64,000 bases of DNA from Lutimaribacter_A marinistellae (GCF_042648365.1 NZ_JBHRXI010000049.1:186001-250000), one strand, 5' to 3'. Shown: positions 1-9,530, counted from the first letter of the stretch. Program-made: numbers and translations. The notes: a model not told the origin generated them from the letters alone.

Positions 1-2
1 CG

Positions 3-584
3 CTACAGTCGCGGGAAAACGCGCAATCGGATGCCGAGCAAGCTGTGCTATCGGCAGGGGAGCACGCGCCGTCACTGGTTGCCATCGCTGCGGCATTGGG
101 CATGACCGGGCTCGACCACGAACGCGCCGGAGCATTGCTTGAACGGGCGCTGCTTCTTGATCCCAATTCAGCCTGGGGCTGGATGCGTTTGGGGTGGAAC
201 CACGTGTATCTCAGGGAAGTTGCCGAAGGTCTTGCCGCGTTTGATCGCGCCGAAGATCTGAGCCCGCGCGACCCTTTCCTGTTCAACATCCAATTTGGCC
301 GGGGCTATGCCAAGGGATTGCTTGGTGAATACGACGACGCCATCAAGCTTGTGAAACTGGGGCTGACCGCCGGGCCCGGTGTCACTTGGGCTTATCGCGA
401 CCTTGCCAGTTTTTGTGCCAATGCAGGCCGACGCGAAGAGGCCGACGAGGCGGTCGAAGCGCTTATGCATAGCTATCCCGGCCTTACAATAAGGCGCGTT
501 GTCGACAGCATGCCACCAGCCACCCATTCCCGGCATCAAGGGTTCCTGGAAGGCCTGCGCCGAGCAGGTGTTCCCGAGGGGTAA
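3..584 (+). CDS. TPR-repeat protein, C-terminal part (5' end outside window)
   Basis: The reading frame is open to the left edge, so the true start lies outside the window; the GTG at 45 is only the first internal start-like codon. The visible 190 or so residues are tetratricopeptide helices (for example ALLERALLLDPNSAWGW and GLAAFDRAEDLSPRDPF). They end in a tail, GFLEGLRRAGVPEG, that resembles the end of alphaproteobacterial proteins with an N-terminal adenylate cyclase or winged-helix domain followed by TPRs. Such proteins are usually regulatory. The domain that would decide the function is not in this window, so only the TPR call is supported. Confidence 0.75.
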   Translation, partial: LQSRENAQSDAEQAVLSAGEHAPSLVAIAAALGMTGLDHERAGALLERALLLDPNSAWGWMRLGWNHVYLREVAEGLAAFDRAEDLSPRDPFLFNIQFGRGYAKGLLGEYDDAIKLVKLGLTAGPGVTWAYRDLASFCANAGRREEADEAVEALMHSYPGLTIRRVVDSMPPATHSRHQGFLEGLRRAGVPEG

Positions 585-742
585 TGGTCAAGTTTCGTAG
601 TCGACCCATCCGGTCACGTTTGTCAGGTACTAACGCCTTCCCCCAAGTCGCTTGATCGCTATCAAGGCAGCTCTTGGCCAACATGTTATTGGAGCGTTGC
701 GGAGAGCCATTTCTTGATCCGATAGATGTAGAGGCACCGGGC

Positions 743-2296
743 ATGGCGGACACTGACAAAACCGACTGGGACGCAATCGTAATCGGCTCTGGTATTGGCG
801 GTATGGCTGCCGCTGCCGCTTTGTCGAAGATCGGGTACAAGGTCCTTCTGCTGGAGCAATACAATACGCTGGGTGGCCTGAGCCATAGCTTCACTATCGA
901 TGGCTTCAGTTGGGACGCGGGTATTCACTATCTCAATTGTGTCGCACCAGATGATAGAGAACGTCGCATTCTGAACTGGTTGTCGGATACACCGATCGAG
1001 TTGGCCTCGATGGGCGCAATATATGACACTTTGCATATCGGCGACGCCGAACCGCTGGCCTTGTCCCGACCTTATGAGGCCTATTCACGTGATCTCAAGG
1101 ACCGGTTCCCCGAAGAAGCAGAGGCTGTCGATGCTTGGATCGCCGCGCTGAAGGAAGGGCGGGATGCTGTTCTCAAAGTCACCTCAACCCGCGCAATGCC
1201 CGAGTTCGCTGGAACGGTTCTGAAGTGGTGGCACGGCCACGCAATCGAACGATGGTGCAAACGGACGACACAGGACGTGATTGACGAAATCACTGACAAT
1301 CCGGTTCTGGCCGCAGCCTTTGCTGCGCAATGGTTCGATCACGGCGGCAGGCCCGGTAAGGCAAGCTTTGCAATGCATGCGTTGATTACCGGAGCCTATC
1401 TGCAAAGCGGCGCTTGGTATCCCAAGGGTGGTGGCGCTTCTTTCGCTGATCATATCCTGCCGACGATCACGAAAGCCGGCGGCGCAGCGCGGGCAAACAC
1501 AAAGGTCGATAGGCTGTTGATTCGTGGCGACAGGGTAGTGGGTGTGCGAACGACAAAGGGGGAGGATATTCATGCGAATACCGTCGTCTCGGATATCGGG
1601 GCGCGTGAGACCGTAAACAACTTGCTTTCCGCACACTGCGGGAATCAGGACTGGATCCAAGCGATCCGGGCTTTGCCGCACTCCGTCGCGCATTTCAGCC
1701 TATTCGTGGGCTTCGAGGGGGATGTCCAGCGGGCAGGCGCCACGCGTTCGAACCACTGGATTTATCCGGGCGGGAAGGTCGATGTCGTCTGGGATGGCGC
1801 GCCTGACACGCCACCGCCGGGCCTGTTCGTGTCCTTCGCATCGTTGAAGGATCCCGGTCATGATCCCGGTCCGGCGCAGAAATACGCAGGCGAAATCGTT
1901 GCATGGGTTGACTGGTCCGTGGTGGAAAAATGGGCCGAGATGGAGCCGGATTCGCGGGGCAAAGACTACCAAAAATTCAAAAAAAGGGTCGAGGACGCGA
2001 TGTTTGCGCTGTTCGAGGTCTATTTCCCGGAACTGGCCAAGCTCGTCGTGTTTCGCAATCTGTCCACGCCCCTGACAACCCGTTCAATCACCGGGCATCA
2101 CAAGGGCGCGTTCTACGGTATCGACACGACGCCTGAACGATTGATGAGTGAAGTGCTGCAAACGCGTACGCCTGTCCCGGGGCTGTTTCTCGCCGGTCAG
2201 GATGTGCTTACCCCGGGAATACCCGGTGCGCTTTGGGGCGGTGTCCTGGCCGCAGCTACGGTTGATCCAAGGTTGTTTCGACAACTTCCCAGCTAA
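743..2296 (+). CDS. FAD-dependent oxidoreductase of the phytoene desaturase / CrtISO / RetSat family
   Basis: A 517-residue protein. Its N-terminus carries a dinucleotide-binding fold (VIGSGIGGMAAAAALSKIG, then an acidic residue in LLLEQYNTLGG). This is followed by GFSWDAGIHYL, the segment typical of carotenoid isomerase and retinol saturase relatives, and near the end by LFLAGQDVLTPGIPGALWGG, the C-terminal FAD-binding segment. The family isomerises or saturates conjugated polyene lipids. I start it at ATG 743, not the in-frame codon at 674, because AGAGG sits about 8 bases upstream and the extra 23 residues look non-homologous. No other carotenoid gene is nearby, so the substrate cannot be inferred from context. 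Confidence 0.8.
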   Translation: MADTDKTDWDAIVIGSGIGGMAAAAALSKIGYKVLLLEQYNTLGGLSHSFTIDGFSWDAGIHYLNCVAPDDRERRILNWLSDTPIELASMGAIYDTLHIGDAEPLALSRPYEAYSRDLKDRFPEEAEAVDAWIAALKEGRDAVLKVTSTRAMPEFAGTVLKWWHGHAIERWCKRTTQDVIDEITDNPVLAAAFAAQWFDHGGRPGKASFAMHALITGAYLQSGAWYPKGGGASFADHILPTITKAGGAARANTKVDRLLIRGDRVVGVRTTKGEDIHANTVVSDIGARETVNNLLSAHCGNQDWIQAIRALPHSVAHFSLFVGFEGDVQRAGATRSNHWIYPGGKVDVVWDGAPDTPPPGLFVSFASLKDPGHDPGPAQKYAGEIVAWVDWSVVEKWAEMEPDSRGKDYQKFKKRVEDAMFALFEVYFPELAKLVVFRNLSTPLTTRSITGHHKGAFYGIDTTPERLMSEVLQTRTPVPGLFLAGQDVLTPGIPGALWGGVLAAATVDPRLFRQLPS

Positions 2297-2566
2297 CGGG
2301 CCAGAGCGACGAACCGAGCAGAAGTGTGCGCTGGAGATTGCTTTCTGCAACGATCCCGAATTCTCACGTCGTCTTGCGTGCAGAGCCGTAGCGAATGATT
2401 TCCAGAGAATCATATTTTTCTAATAAAATGAGTGGGATACGCCCGTTTTCTTCAGTGGTGACGATGCAGTGTTCTGGTGGCGGTGTTCCTTTCGACGCAG
2501 GGCCAAAACTGACGGGCCATCGAAAAGGGGGCCATTTCGACAAAGAAATGAGACGGGACTGAAATA

Positions 2567-3210
2567 TTGGCATACCGAAAAACCCAGTTCGTGGAAACAA
2601 AGCGCTAGGAAACGCGATCACGGATCCTGCGCACTGCGCGCGGTTTGGTGGAGCAGGGCGGTTGGACAAATTGCACCCTGAACAAAGCGGCCGCCGGGAC
2701 CGGCGTCGCAGTGGGGTCGGTGTATACGCATTTTGGCAAGATCACCGACCTCTACGTCGAAGTCTTCAATGACATTGCCAAAGAGGAGATCGCCGTCATT
2801 GCCGCAATCGCCGAGGGAGAAGGCACAGAAGAGCACCGTTTTTCTAGCGCCGTTGACACCTTTGCGCGCCGGGCCCTGCAGGGCCCCATCAAAGCCTACG
2901 CAGTGATCGCGGAACCCGTGGCGGCTGAGGTCGACGAAGTACGACAGAAAACTCACGCCTTGTTCATCGACGAGTTCGAACGGATCATCGCCGGCGGCCT
3001 TCAAAACGGCGCGTTTCGTCCCGAGAAAGCGCGCATTTCCGCCGCATGTGTCCTCGGACTTTTGGTCGATGCCCTTGTGTTCCAATGGTTTCCGAAGCGG
3101 CCCTGTCGGCCGACAGCGGTCTGCAGCTTCGATCGGAAATCCTGAATTTCTGCCGACACGCTGTTGGAATTCAAACGATCACCGGACCATGGGGAGGAGA
3201 ACCCGAATAA
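2567..3210 (+). pseudogene. TetR-family regulator, disrupted by an in-frame TAG and a frameshift
   Basis: Read from TTG 2567 (with GGGA about 8 bases upstream), the frame gives AYRKTQFVETKR, then TAG at 2606-2608, then ETRSRILRTARGLVEQGG. Together this is a normal TetR N-terminus with a stop in helix 1. The helix-turn-helix follows (GTGVAVGSVYTHFGKITDLY). Near 3077-3092 the frame shifts by what looks like a one-base deletion. The TetR C-terminal motif EILNFCRHAVG then continues in another frame to TAA at 3208-3210. An intact 166-residue frame from TTG 2645 to 3145 could still be translated, but it would lack helix 1 and have a wrong C-terminus. It probably once controlled the adjacent acyl-CoA dehydrogenase gene. 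Confidence 0.8.
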
Positions 3211-4854
3211 ACGACCACGATCAAAGCAACGACTACGTGTACGGGTTGCCGCGGCCCAACGCGGGGCGCGGATTCACGACACATGGCGTCGAAAACATGC
3301 CGCCTGAAGTTTCCCAGCGAAGTCTTTATGACGATGACGCTATCCCGAAAGCGGCCGTTCACCAGCACGAGGCCGGGTGGGCGGACGAGAAACTCAGCAA
3401 TTGCGGTGCGGTGACGGGAAGCGCGCGCATTCAGCAGTTGGCAAGGCTCGCCAATGAACGCCTACCGGATCTGAAGAACCATGACCGAATTGGCCGGAGG
3501 ATCGAATTTGTTGACTACCACCCAGCCTATCATGAGCTTATGGGCGCGGCGACGAAAACCGAGGGTCATGGACTGCCCTGGACCACCACTGAAAAGCGCC
3601 CGCAGGTGGCGCGGGCCGCGATGTCCTGCATGTGTTACCAGGCCGAGGCCGGAGTCATGTGTCCTACTGGAATGAGCTTTTCCATCGTGCGGCTGTTGCG
3701 GAGCGATCCCGAGATCGGGAACCAGTGGTTCGATAAGTTTCTTTCGACCGGCTACGACCCGCAGCCCATTCCCGCCGATCCGAAGCAGTCAGTGACAACG
3801 GCCATGTCGATGACTGAAAAGCAGGGCGGTTCGGACCCACGTGCGAACACTTCTCGCGCCGTGCCGACTGGAAACGACCGCGAGTACCTGTCGACGGGGC
3901 ACCAGTACTCCTGTTCCGTGCCGATGGGAGACCTCATCCTGCTGGCCGCCCAAACCCGGGCCGGTGTGACCCTGTTTCTGGCACCGCGTACGCTGCCCGA
4001 TGGCGCGCGCAACGCCATCCGGGTGCAGCGTCTCAACTAGAAGCTGGGTGATCGTTCCAATGCCTCGTCCGAGATCGATTTCGACAATGCGCTTGCCTAT
4101 CGGATAGGCGAGGACGGGCACGGTATCCGCGCCTTCATAAAGAACAACACGCATTACATCCGCATGGACTTTGCCACGGCGTCGGCGGGGATGATGCGTC
4201 ATGCGTTGAACCTCGCCGTCCACCATACGTCCCATCGTCAGGCTTTTGGAGCGACCATTCGGGATCTGCCGATGATGCGCAACACGCTGGCCGACCTCGC
4301 CGTCGAGGCCGAAGCCGCAATGCTGCTGGGCGTGCGTGTGGCAAGAACCGCCAATAATGCTCAAGTGAGCGACGCCGAACAGCACCTCAACCGGATCCTT
4401 GTCCCCATCGCCAAACACTGGAAGTGCCGTCGTATCAGCTCGGTCACGCTGGAAGCGTTGGAATGTCACGGCGGCATGGGGTTTGTCGAAGAACAACCCG
4501 TCGCGCGGCTCTATCGTGAAGCCCCTATGAACAGTGTCTGGGAAGGAATGTCGGCCGTCATGGCGTTGGACGTCATGCGCGAGGTGAAGACCAAAGGCAC
4601 TGTCGATGCCTTGTTTGATGAGATCAACCTGGCCAAGGGGGCCGATCAACACTTCGACAGCTTTGCCGAGGCGCTCGAATCCGATGTTGTGGATCACGCT
4701 GGCCATGCAAGCCAGCCTATTGATCCGCCACTCGACATCTGAGGTCGCAGACGCTTTCTGCGCCTCACGTCTCGTCGGCAAATGGGCGCATGAGTACGGC
4801 ACCCTAAAGTTCGCGGATGCAGCTCTCAAAACCATCCTCGACCGCGCGGCTTAG
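3189..4854 (+). pseudogene. AidB-like acyl-CoA dehydrogenase, disrupted by an in-frame TAG and a frameshift
   Basis: Homology to AidB/isovaleryl-CoA-dehydrogenase-like flavoproteins begins near THGVENMPPEV and includes AMSMTEKQGGSDPRANTSRA, the FAD/substrate loop. The frame stops at TAG 4038-4040 after IRVQRLN and resumes at once in the same frame with KLGDRSNASSEIDFDNA, so a codon in the middle of the family motif has become a stop. The second half (HRQAFGATIRDLPMMRNTLA, LECHGGMGFVEE) is intact until about 4675-4705. There a frameshift moves the real C-terminus (MQASLLIRH, EVADAFCASRL) into another frame ending at 4854. ATG 3189 is a guess at the start; it overlaps the regulator remnant. The conserved HKWFCSAPM region reads HQYSCSVPM, which also suggests relaxed selection. 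Confidence 0.82.
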
Positions 4855-5423
4855 GAGTGCATGCGGTGTAACCCAGGAAAGCAGCCGACCCCGTGCTGGC
4901 TGCCTGTATCGGTCGGTGCTGAGGATGTTACCACCCTTGAACAACCGCTTAGTCAGTCCGATCAACACGGTTTGATATGTCTTTCGAAAACATGGATATC
5001 GAATGTAACCCTTGGTTTGCCTCTTGGCATGATCTCTTGATGTGCCCCCCAAAATCGGAGGGTATCAAAGCCAATGAAGGGTTAGGACCTCCTCGTTCAA
5101 AGAACAAATTTCGAGCTGTTCAGCCGTTGCTCGTAACTGTTACAAATGGTGCGTTATGACGTGTTTGCGCCGCCTTTGGTTTGATTGACCAGGCGTTGAT
5201 GCCTGTGTCGCTCGATGTTCTTTAGGCTTTGCGATCAGCTCTTTCGATCATCACGTCCCTCTGCGCAAATTGTTGCGAAGACGGACGGGCACAACGCCAG
5301 TCCAAAGTGCTTTTGTTACTTCAGCGCTTCAGGCTCTTCAGCATTGACTTAGTGGCTTTAGCGACTTTCTTGGGGCCGCATCCGATGCAGCTCGAAGGCC
5401 GGTCTGATTTTTGGAGGTTTGCT
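4855..5423. other. 569-base stretch with no convincing gene
   Basis: Two short open frames (4977-5159 and 5229-5435) show no recognisable domain, no good ribosome binding site and no neighbour logic, and the second runs into the tRNA. A weak 6-bp inverted repeat, GCAGCC/GGCTGC, lies at 4881-4903. The base composition is less GC-rich than the flanks. It is best read as decayed or intergenic sequence between the broken acyl-CoA dehydrogenase gene and the tRNA. Confidence 0.5.
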
Positions 5424-5497
5424 TGGAGCGGGTAACGGGAATCGAACCCGTAACTTAAGCTTGGGAAGCTCGCGTGATACCTTTTCACCATACCCGC
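5424..5497 (-). tRNA. tRNA-Gly (anticodon CCC)
   Basis: On the minus strand the cloverleaf has acceptor GCGGGTA paired with TACCCGC, then discriminator T and an encoded CCA (5424-5426). The D-arm is GTGA/TCAC, the anticodon loop TTCCCAA gives CCC, and the T-arm is ACGGG-TTCGATT-CCCGT. The outermost anticodon-stem pair is a C-A mismatch and the next is G-T; the other stems pair fully. Confidence 0.95.
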
Positions 5498-5657
5498 CAA
5501 GGCTGGATTTGATTATGTCATGGTACTGCTGGCGTCAACAAGCATCATCCCGTACGCGGCGATTGTTTGACAATGGAGTGGACCGCGATGGTTGTACCAC
5601 TCGGGCATCCGGGTAGTCTGTCCGCAGACCGCAACATCACGGGGCAGGGCAGAGAAA

Positions 5658-7175
5658 GTGACGGAGTTTCGGAGTATTCTGTGGACCGGCGAGGACCTGG
5701 TTCGCGACCTTGGGTTGGATCCATCGCAACTGAAGGGAAAGCGTCCCGTGGTGGTCGAATCCGTCGAGGTCGACTCGTTTCGGTGCGGCCCGGGCGCGCT
5801 CTACGTGCCGCGTACGCGGGAATTCGACCTACCCGATCCAGACCAGAACACCGAGATCTACAAAGCCCTTTTTCGAGGAGCCGCGGCCGCCCTGACGGAC
5901 GAGGTTCTCGATGGGTTTCCTTCGCATGCACCGATCCTGACAGTGCCCGACCGGCGCGCTGCACTGTTGCGACTTGCCGAATGTGGCAGGGCGCGGTTGG
6001 CAGGGTCAATGGTGGCCGTGACTGGGAGCATGGGCAAAACGACAACCAAGGACATGCTGGGCCAGGTATTGTCTTTTTTTGGACCAACTGTGCGGGGCTG
6101 GCGGAATTACAACGGGATCAACGGGATTCCGGCGACTCTGAGCTCCATCCCCCACGGATGCGCGCATGCCGTCGTCGAAGTGGCGGCGACCCATCCGGAT
6201 ACGGTCGATTACAAGCTTGATCACATAAACCCCGACCTCGGCATACTGACGACGATCACCCAGGCGCACCAGGGCAATTACCCGTCGCGTTACGACATCT
6301 TTCGCGAGAAATCCAAGGTGCTCGCTGCGCTACCATCGGGTGGGCCCGCACTTGTTGGAGGTGTCGCTGTAGAAATGGATGAGGCCGGTGACCGTTTGCT
6401 GAAACGCATGGGCGTGCAGACCCATGTCGTGGGAGGCAATCCCGGCGATTTCGTCCGGTTGGCCGACTACGAGGTGACTGCTCGGGCCACCCGAGCCGAG
6501 ATCGAGGTGGCCGGTCGTTTGCACCGGGTCGAGATTCCGCAGCCGGGCGCGGCCTATGCATGGGGGGCGGCCTTCACGCTTGGCGCGCTGGCAGTGCTTG
6601 GTCATGATCCGGATGCGGCGATACCTTACCTCGCAGCATTCCAACACCCGTTCACCCAGAGAGGCGCGCGATGGCGCGTAAACGTCAGAGGGAAAGGCAC
6701 GTTCGTCGAAGTGATAGACGACAGCCAGAACGCAACCCCGGACTCAATTGCTTCGCTGCTAGAAACACTGCAGAAACGCGCACCAAAAAGATTGGTGCTT
6801 GTGCTCGCAGACATGGCCGAACTGGGCGACAAAGCACCAGATTTGCATATGGCTCTGGCCCCTGCCTTGCGGTCCGCAGGTGTAGCCGCGTTGATAACCG
6901 TTGGGCCGATGACCGGTGCACTGGCGACGAGCTTGGCGGCCGACATCGAGGTTCACAGCTACGACGACGCCGAGACTGCCGCGGCTGCTTTGCCGAAGCT
7001 CGTGCGCGCCGGTGACCTGATCGCGCTGAAAGGAGCTGGCGCAGCGGGGCTCATGCGGTTGAGGCTCAGGCTCGCACCCCCGGTCAACCAGGTACCTGTG
7101 ACGTCGGACTGGCTGATCGAAGACGGTGTGCCGGGCCGCCAGCCCCCATGGCCGACCAAAGGGGAAATGGCATGA
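5658..7175 (+). CDS. Mur-ligase family protein, first of a tandem pair (MurF-like, substrate unknown)
   Basis: About 505 residues from GTG 5658; the 22 extra upstream in-frame residues look non-coding. The order is MurF-like. A small N-terminal domain contains VEVDSFRCGPGALYVP. The ATP-binding loop is VTGSMGKTTTKDM. A central segment (ITQAHQGNYPS, FREKSKV) sits where Mur ligases have the metal-binding histidine and carbamylated lysine. The C-terminal ligase domain has IDDSQNATPDS and LADMAELGDKAPDLH. Against canonical MurF, the DSR motif reads DSF and DDSYNANP reads DDSQNATP. The protein ends with a tail, SDWLIEDGVP, shared with its neighbour. It overlaps the next gene by ATGA. An ATP-dependent amide ligase is likely; a role as the housekeeping MurF is doubtful, because no mur/dcw genes are near. 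Confidence 0.72.
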   Translation: MTEFRSILWTGEDLVRDLGLDPSQLKGKRPVVVESVEVDSFRCGPGALYVPRTREFDLPDPDQNTEIYKALFRGAAAALTDEVLDGFPSHAPILTVPDRRAALLRLAECGRARLAGSMVAVTGSMGKTTTKDMLGQVLSFFGPTVRGWRNYNGINGIPATLSSIPHGCAHAVVEVAATHPDTVDYKLDHINPDLGILTTITQAHQGNYPSRYDIFREKSKVLAALPSGGPALVGGVAVEMDEAGDRLLKRMGVQTHVVGGNPGDFVRLADYEVTARATRAEIEVAGRLHRVEIPQPGAAYAWGAAFTLGALAVLGHDPDAAIPYLAAFQHPFTQRGARWRVNVRGKGTFVEVIDDSQNATPDSIASLLETLQKRAPKRLVLVLADMAELGDKAPDLHMALAPALRSAGVAALITVGPMTGALATSLAADIEVHSYDDAETAAAALPKLVRAGDLIALKGAGAAGLMRLRLRLAPPVNQVPVTSDWLIEDGVPGRQPPWPTKGEMA

Positions 7176-8704
7176 AACCTCACGCTACCATGCTGCATCG
7201 TCGTCCCTTGTGGACGGGGGAGAGCCTCGTCCGGGCATTGAGCCTCGCCGAGGACGCTTTGCCCTGTCATGTCGGTCCAATCGAATATGTCGAGTTTGAC
7301 GCGTTCCAGGTCAGCCCGGGTGCGCTTTTCATTCCACGTTTCGTACCAAAGGTGCCGATCGTCGAAGATGAACCGCCCGTTCTGAACGAAGCGATCGAGC
7401 GGGCGCTGTTTCGCGGTGCGACCCTCGCGATCACCGATGAGCCGCTGGAAGGGTTCCGGACGGACGCTCCTATCCTGAAGGTGCCGGACAGGTTCGAGGC
7501 CTTTACCCGCCTGGCCGAGATTGGCCGGAACCGGGTGGAACGGGCTCTGATCGGTGTGACCGGCAGCCATGGGAAGACGACGACCAAGGACCTGCTGCAC
7601 CAGACATTCGCCTTTTTCGGGCCGACGACCAAGACACTGGCCAACTCCAACGGGCCGAATGGAATTGCATCGACGCTTGCCTCGATCCCGCCCGGAACGC
7701 AGTTCTGTTCGGTCGAGCTAGGCACCTCGCTGCCGGGAGCTCTGGCCGAAACGGCACCGATGGTTACGCCTGATATCGCCGTTTTGACTCATGTGGGCCA
7801 TTCGCACCGGGCAAACTTTCCATCCAAGGAGGCAATCTTGCGCGAGAAGGCCGAGGTTCTCTGGGCGGCGCGCGGTGACTATCCCGTACTGGTCGGCCCG
7901 TCAGTAGCTGCACTGGCCTTGCAAACCGGTACCCGACTTGGACGCGAGGTCTTTGTCGTTGGCGAAGACGCCGATGCCTTTGCGCGTTTGGAGTCTTGCT
8001 CGATAACGGCTCGTCGAACCAAGGCCGAAATCGCGGTTGACGGACAGCAGATCATCGTAGACGTGCCTCAACCCGGTGTTGGCTATGCGCATGCCGCGGC
8101 ATTCGTGTTGGCCATTGCCCGGCTGCTTGGGATGCCATTGCACGACGTCGCTGAAGCGATGCGGGGCTTTCAGCATCCCCATGTGCAGAGAGGAGCCCGC
8201 TGGAGACTGAACCCTGGCGGCCGGGGAGAGTTCGTCGAGTACATCGACGATGCGCAAAACAGTACTCCCGACTCGATGCGGGCGCTACTTGCATATCTTC
8301 GGCAACGTCAACCGGTGCGCAAGGTTCTGGTTGCGGGAGACATGCTAGATTTGGGTGATGATGAGGAGGCGCTCCATCGCGGGTTGGCGCCTGATGTGAT
8401 CGGCGCCGGCATCGACTTGTTCGTGGGAATCGGTCCTTTGGCCAGTGCCCTCGCGGAGGAGATCGAAGGAGTAGTTCCGACAAAAGTCTACGAGGATATT
8501 GAAGACGCAGCGAAACTGCTTCGCTCAGAAATGCGGGCGGGTGACCTGATCGTAGTCAAAGGGACCGGTTATCGATCGCTGGGTCGCATTCGCAACCTTA
8601 TTGCAGCTGCCCGGTTTCAACTGCCGATACGGTCTGATTGGCTGATCGAGGACGGGGTGCCGGAACAGCGTGTCAGGCCGGTTTCCGCCACGAATAGAGG
8701 TTGA
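7172..8704 (+). CDS. Mur-ligase family protein, second of a tandem pair (MurF-like, substrate unknown)
   Basis: About 510 residues. I chose ATG 7172 because it overlaps the upstream stop (ATGA) and follows AGGGGA; an in-frame ATG at 7148 is possible. It aligns with the preceding gene along its whole length: VEFDAFQVSPGALFIP, VTGSHGKTTTKDLL, VGHSHRANFPSKEAILREKAEV, IDDAQNSTPDSM, VAGDMLDLGDDEEALHRG and the tail SDWLIEDGVP. It is a tandem duplicate that has diverged mostly in the N-terminal substrate-binding domain. As in its partner, the arginine of the MurF DSR motif is replaced by phenylalanine (DAF). The translational coupling suggests the two products work together or in sequence. It converges with the methyltransferase gene, overlapping its 3' end by 32 bases. 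Confidence 0.72.
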   Translation: MKPHATMLHRRPLWTGESLVRALSLAEDALPCHVGPIEYVEFDAFQVSPGALFIPRFVPKVPIVEDEPPVLNEAIERALFRGATLAITDEPLEGFRTDAPILKVPDRFEAFTRLAEIGRNRVERALIGVTGSHGKTTTKDLLHQTFAFFGPTTKTLANSNGPNGIASTLASIPPGTQFCSVELGTSLPGALAETAPMVTPDIAVLTHVGHSHRANFPSKEAILREKAEVLWAARGDYPVLVGPSVAALALQTGTRLGREVFVVGEDADAFARLESCSITARRTKAEIAVDGQQIIVDVPQPGVGYAHAAAFVLAIARLLGMPLHDVAEAMRGFQHPHVQRGARWRLNPGGRGEFVEYIDDAQNSTPDSMRALLAYLRQRQPVRKVLVAGDMLDLGDDEEALHRGLAPDVIGAGIDLFVGIGPLASALAEEIEGVVPTKVYEDIEDAAKLLRSEMRAGDLIVVKGTGYRSLGRIRNLIAAARFQLPIRSDWLIEDGVPEQRVRPVSATNRG

Positions 8705-9530
8705 TGGTCGCCGGGACGGTCACGCCTCCGGCCTCTTCGAATGGTGTTATCGCGGATTCGACATCCGCTTCGATGGCTCGTGCATCTTCTGCGCCGCCTC
8801 CGAAATGGTCGATCACGCGTACGGCGGGGCCGACGCGTGTGAGAAGGGCCGCAGCATCGGCGGTAGAGCCGACCGGCGTAAGCGAGACCTCTTCCGTCGT
8901 GGCCTCGGCTTCTGACAATCCTGCCGCCTCCATCAGACCAAGAACGCGGTTGATATCGTGAAAAGCCAGTGGCCCGGGTGCATTCCGGTCGGTCTTGGGC
9001 GGGCGTCCCAAGCGTGTTGTTGCGGCGATGAAAGGAATGCGAAACCACGGATTGCCTTCGAGCGGTCCCCAGGCGGCGAAGACCATGCGGCCGCCGGGAG
9101 CCAGTGCCTCGGCGAGATTGGAAAAGGCCGCGACCGGATCCGAGAAGAACATCATCCCGAAGCGCGAGATGATGGCCTCGCGCCCGTGCGGCTCGAACTC
9201 TTCGATCTGGGCGTCGCACAGTCGGATCTCGGCATTCAACAGGCCAGCCGCGGCGATGCGGTCGCGTGCCCGGGCCGCGAGTTGTTCTCCGATATCGGCG
9301 GCGAGTACATGGCCGAAAGGACCGACAGCGCGTGCTGCCATCAGGGTCGTGGCACCGGTCCCGCAGCCGACATCCAGAACGCGTTCACCATGGGTTAGAG
9401 CGGCCCGGTTCAGCACGAGATCGGCCACGGGCCCGAGGGCGGCGTCGAGCTGCTCTTCAAGCGTCAGCCATTTCGCACCCGAGGCCGAACGGCCCCAATA
9501 TTCTGCCTGTTCCTGGTTCTCGATCCGCAT
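8673..9530 (-). CDS. Class I SAM-dependent methyltransferase
   Basis: A 285-residue protein with the Rossmann-type SAM-binding motif VLDVGCGTGATTLMAARAVG, the acidic loop HVLAADIGEQ, and MFFSDPVAAFSNLAEALAPGGRMVFAAWGP typical of UbiE/COQ5-like small-molecule methyltransferases. The substrate is not identifiable. It lies about 20 bases downstream of the RACo-like gene on the same strand and may be cotranscribed with it. The 3' ends of this gene and the second Mur-ligase gene overlap. Confidence 0.8.
   Translation of the reverse strand: MRIENQEQAEYWGRSASGAKWLTLEEQLDAALGPVADLVLNRAALTHGERVLDVGCGTGATTLMAARAVGPFGHVLAADIGEQLAARARDRIAAAGLLNAEIRLCDAQIEEFEPHGREAIISRFGMMFFSDPVAAFSNLAEALAPGGRMVFAAWGPLEGNPWFRIPFIAATTRLGRPPKTDRNAPGPLAFHDINRVLGLMEAAGLSEAEATTEEVSLTPVGSTADAAALLTRVGPAVRVIDHFGGGAEDARAIEADVESAITPFEEAGGVTVPATINLYSWRKPA

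Noticed and set aside
3789..4835. 348-residue open frame on the minus strand, intact where the plus strand is broken
   Set aside because: It was tempting because the plus-strand gene has stops, but the plus-strand protein fragments match acyl-CoA dehydrogenase motifs end to end and the minus frame matches nothing.
5035..5065. TGTGCCCCCCAAAATCGGAG, resembling the end of some IS elements
   Set aside because: No matching inverted copy, target duplication or transposase remnant was found nearby.
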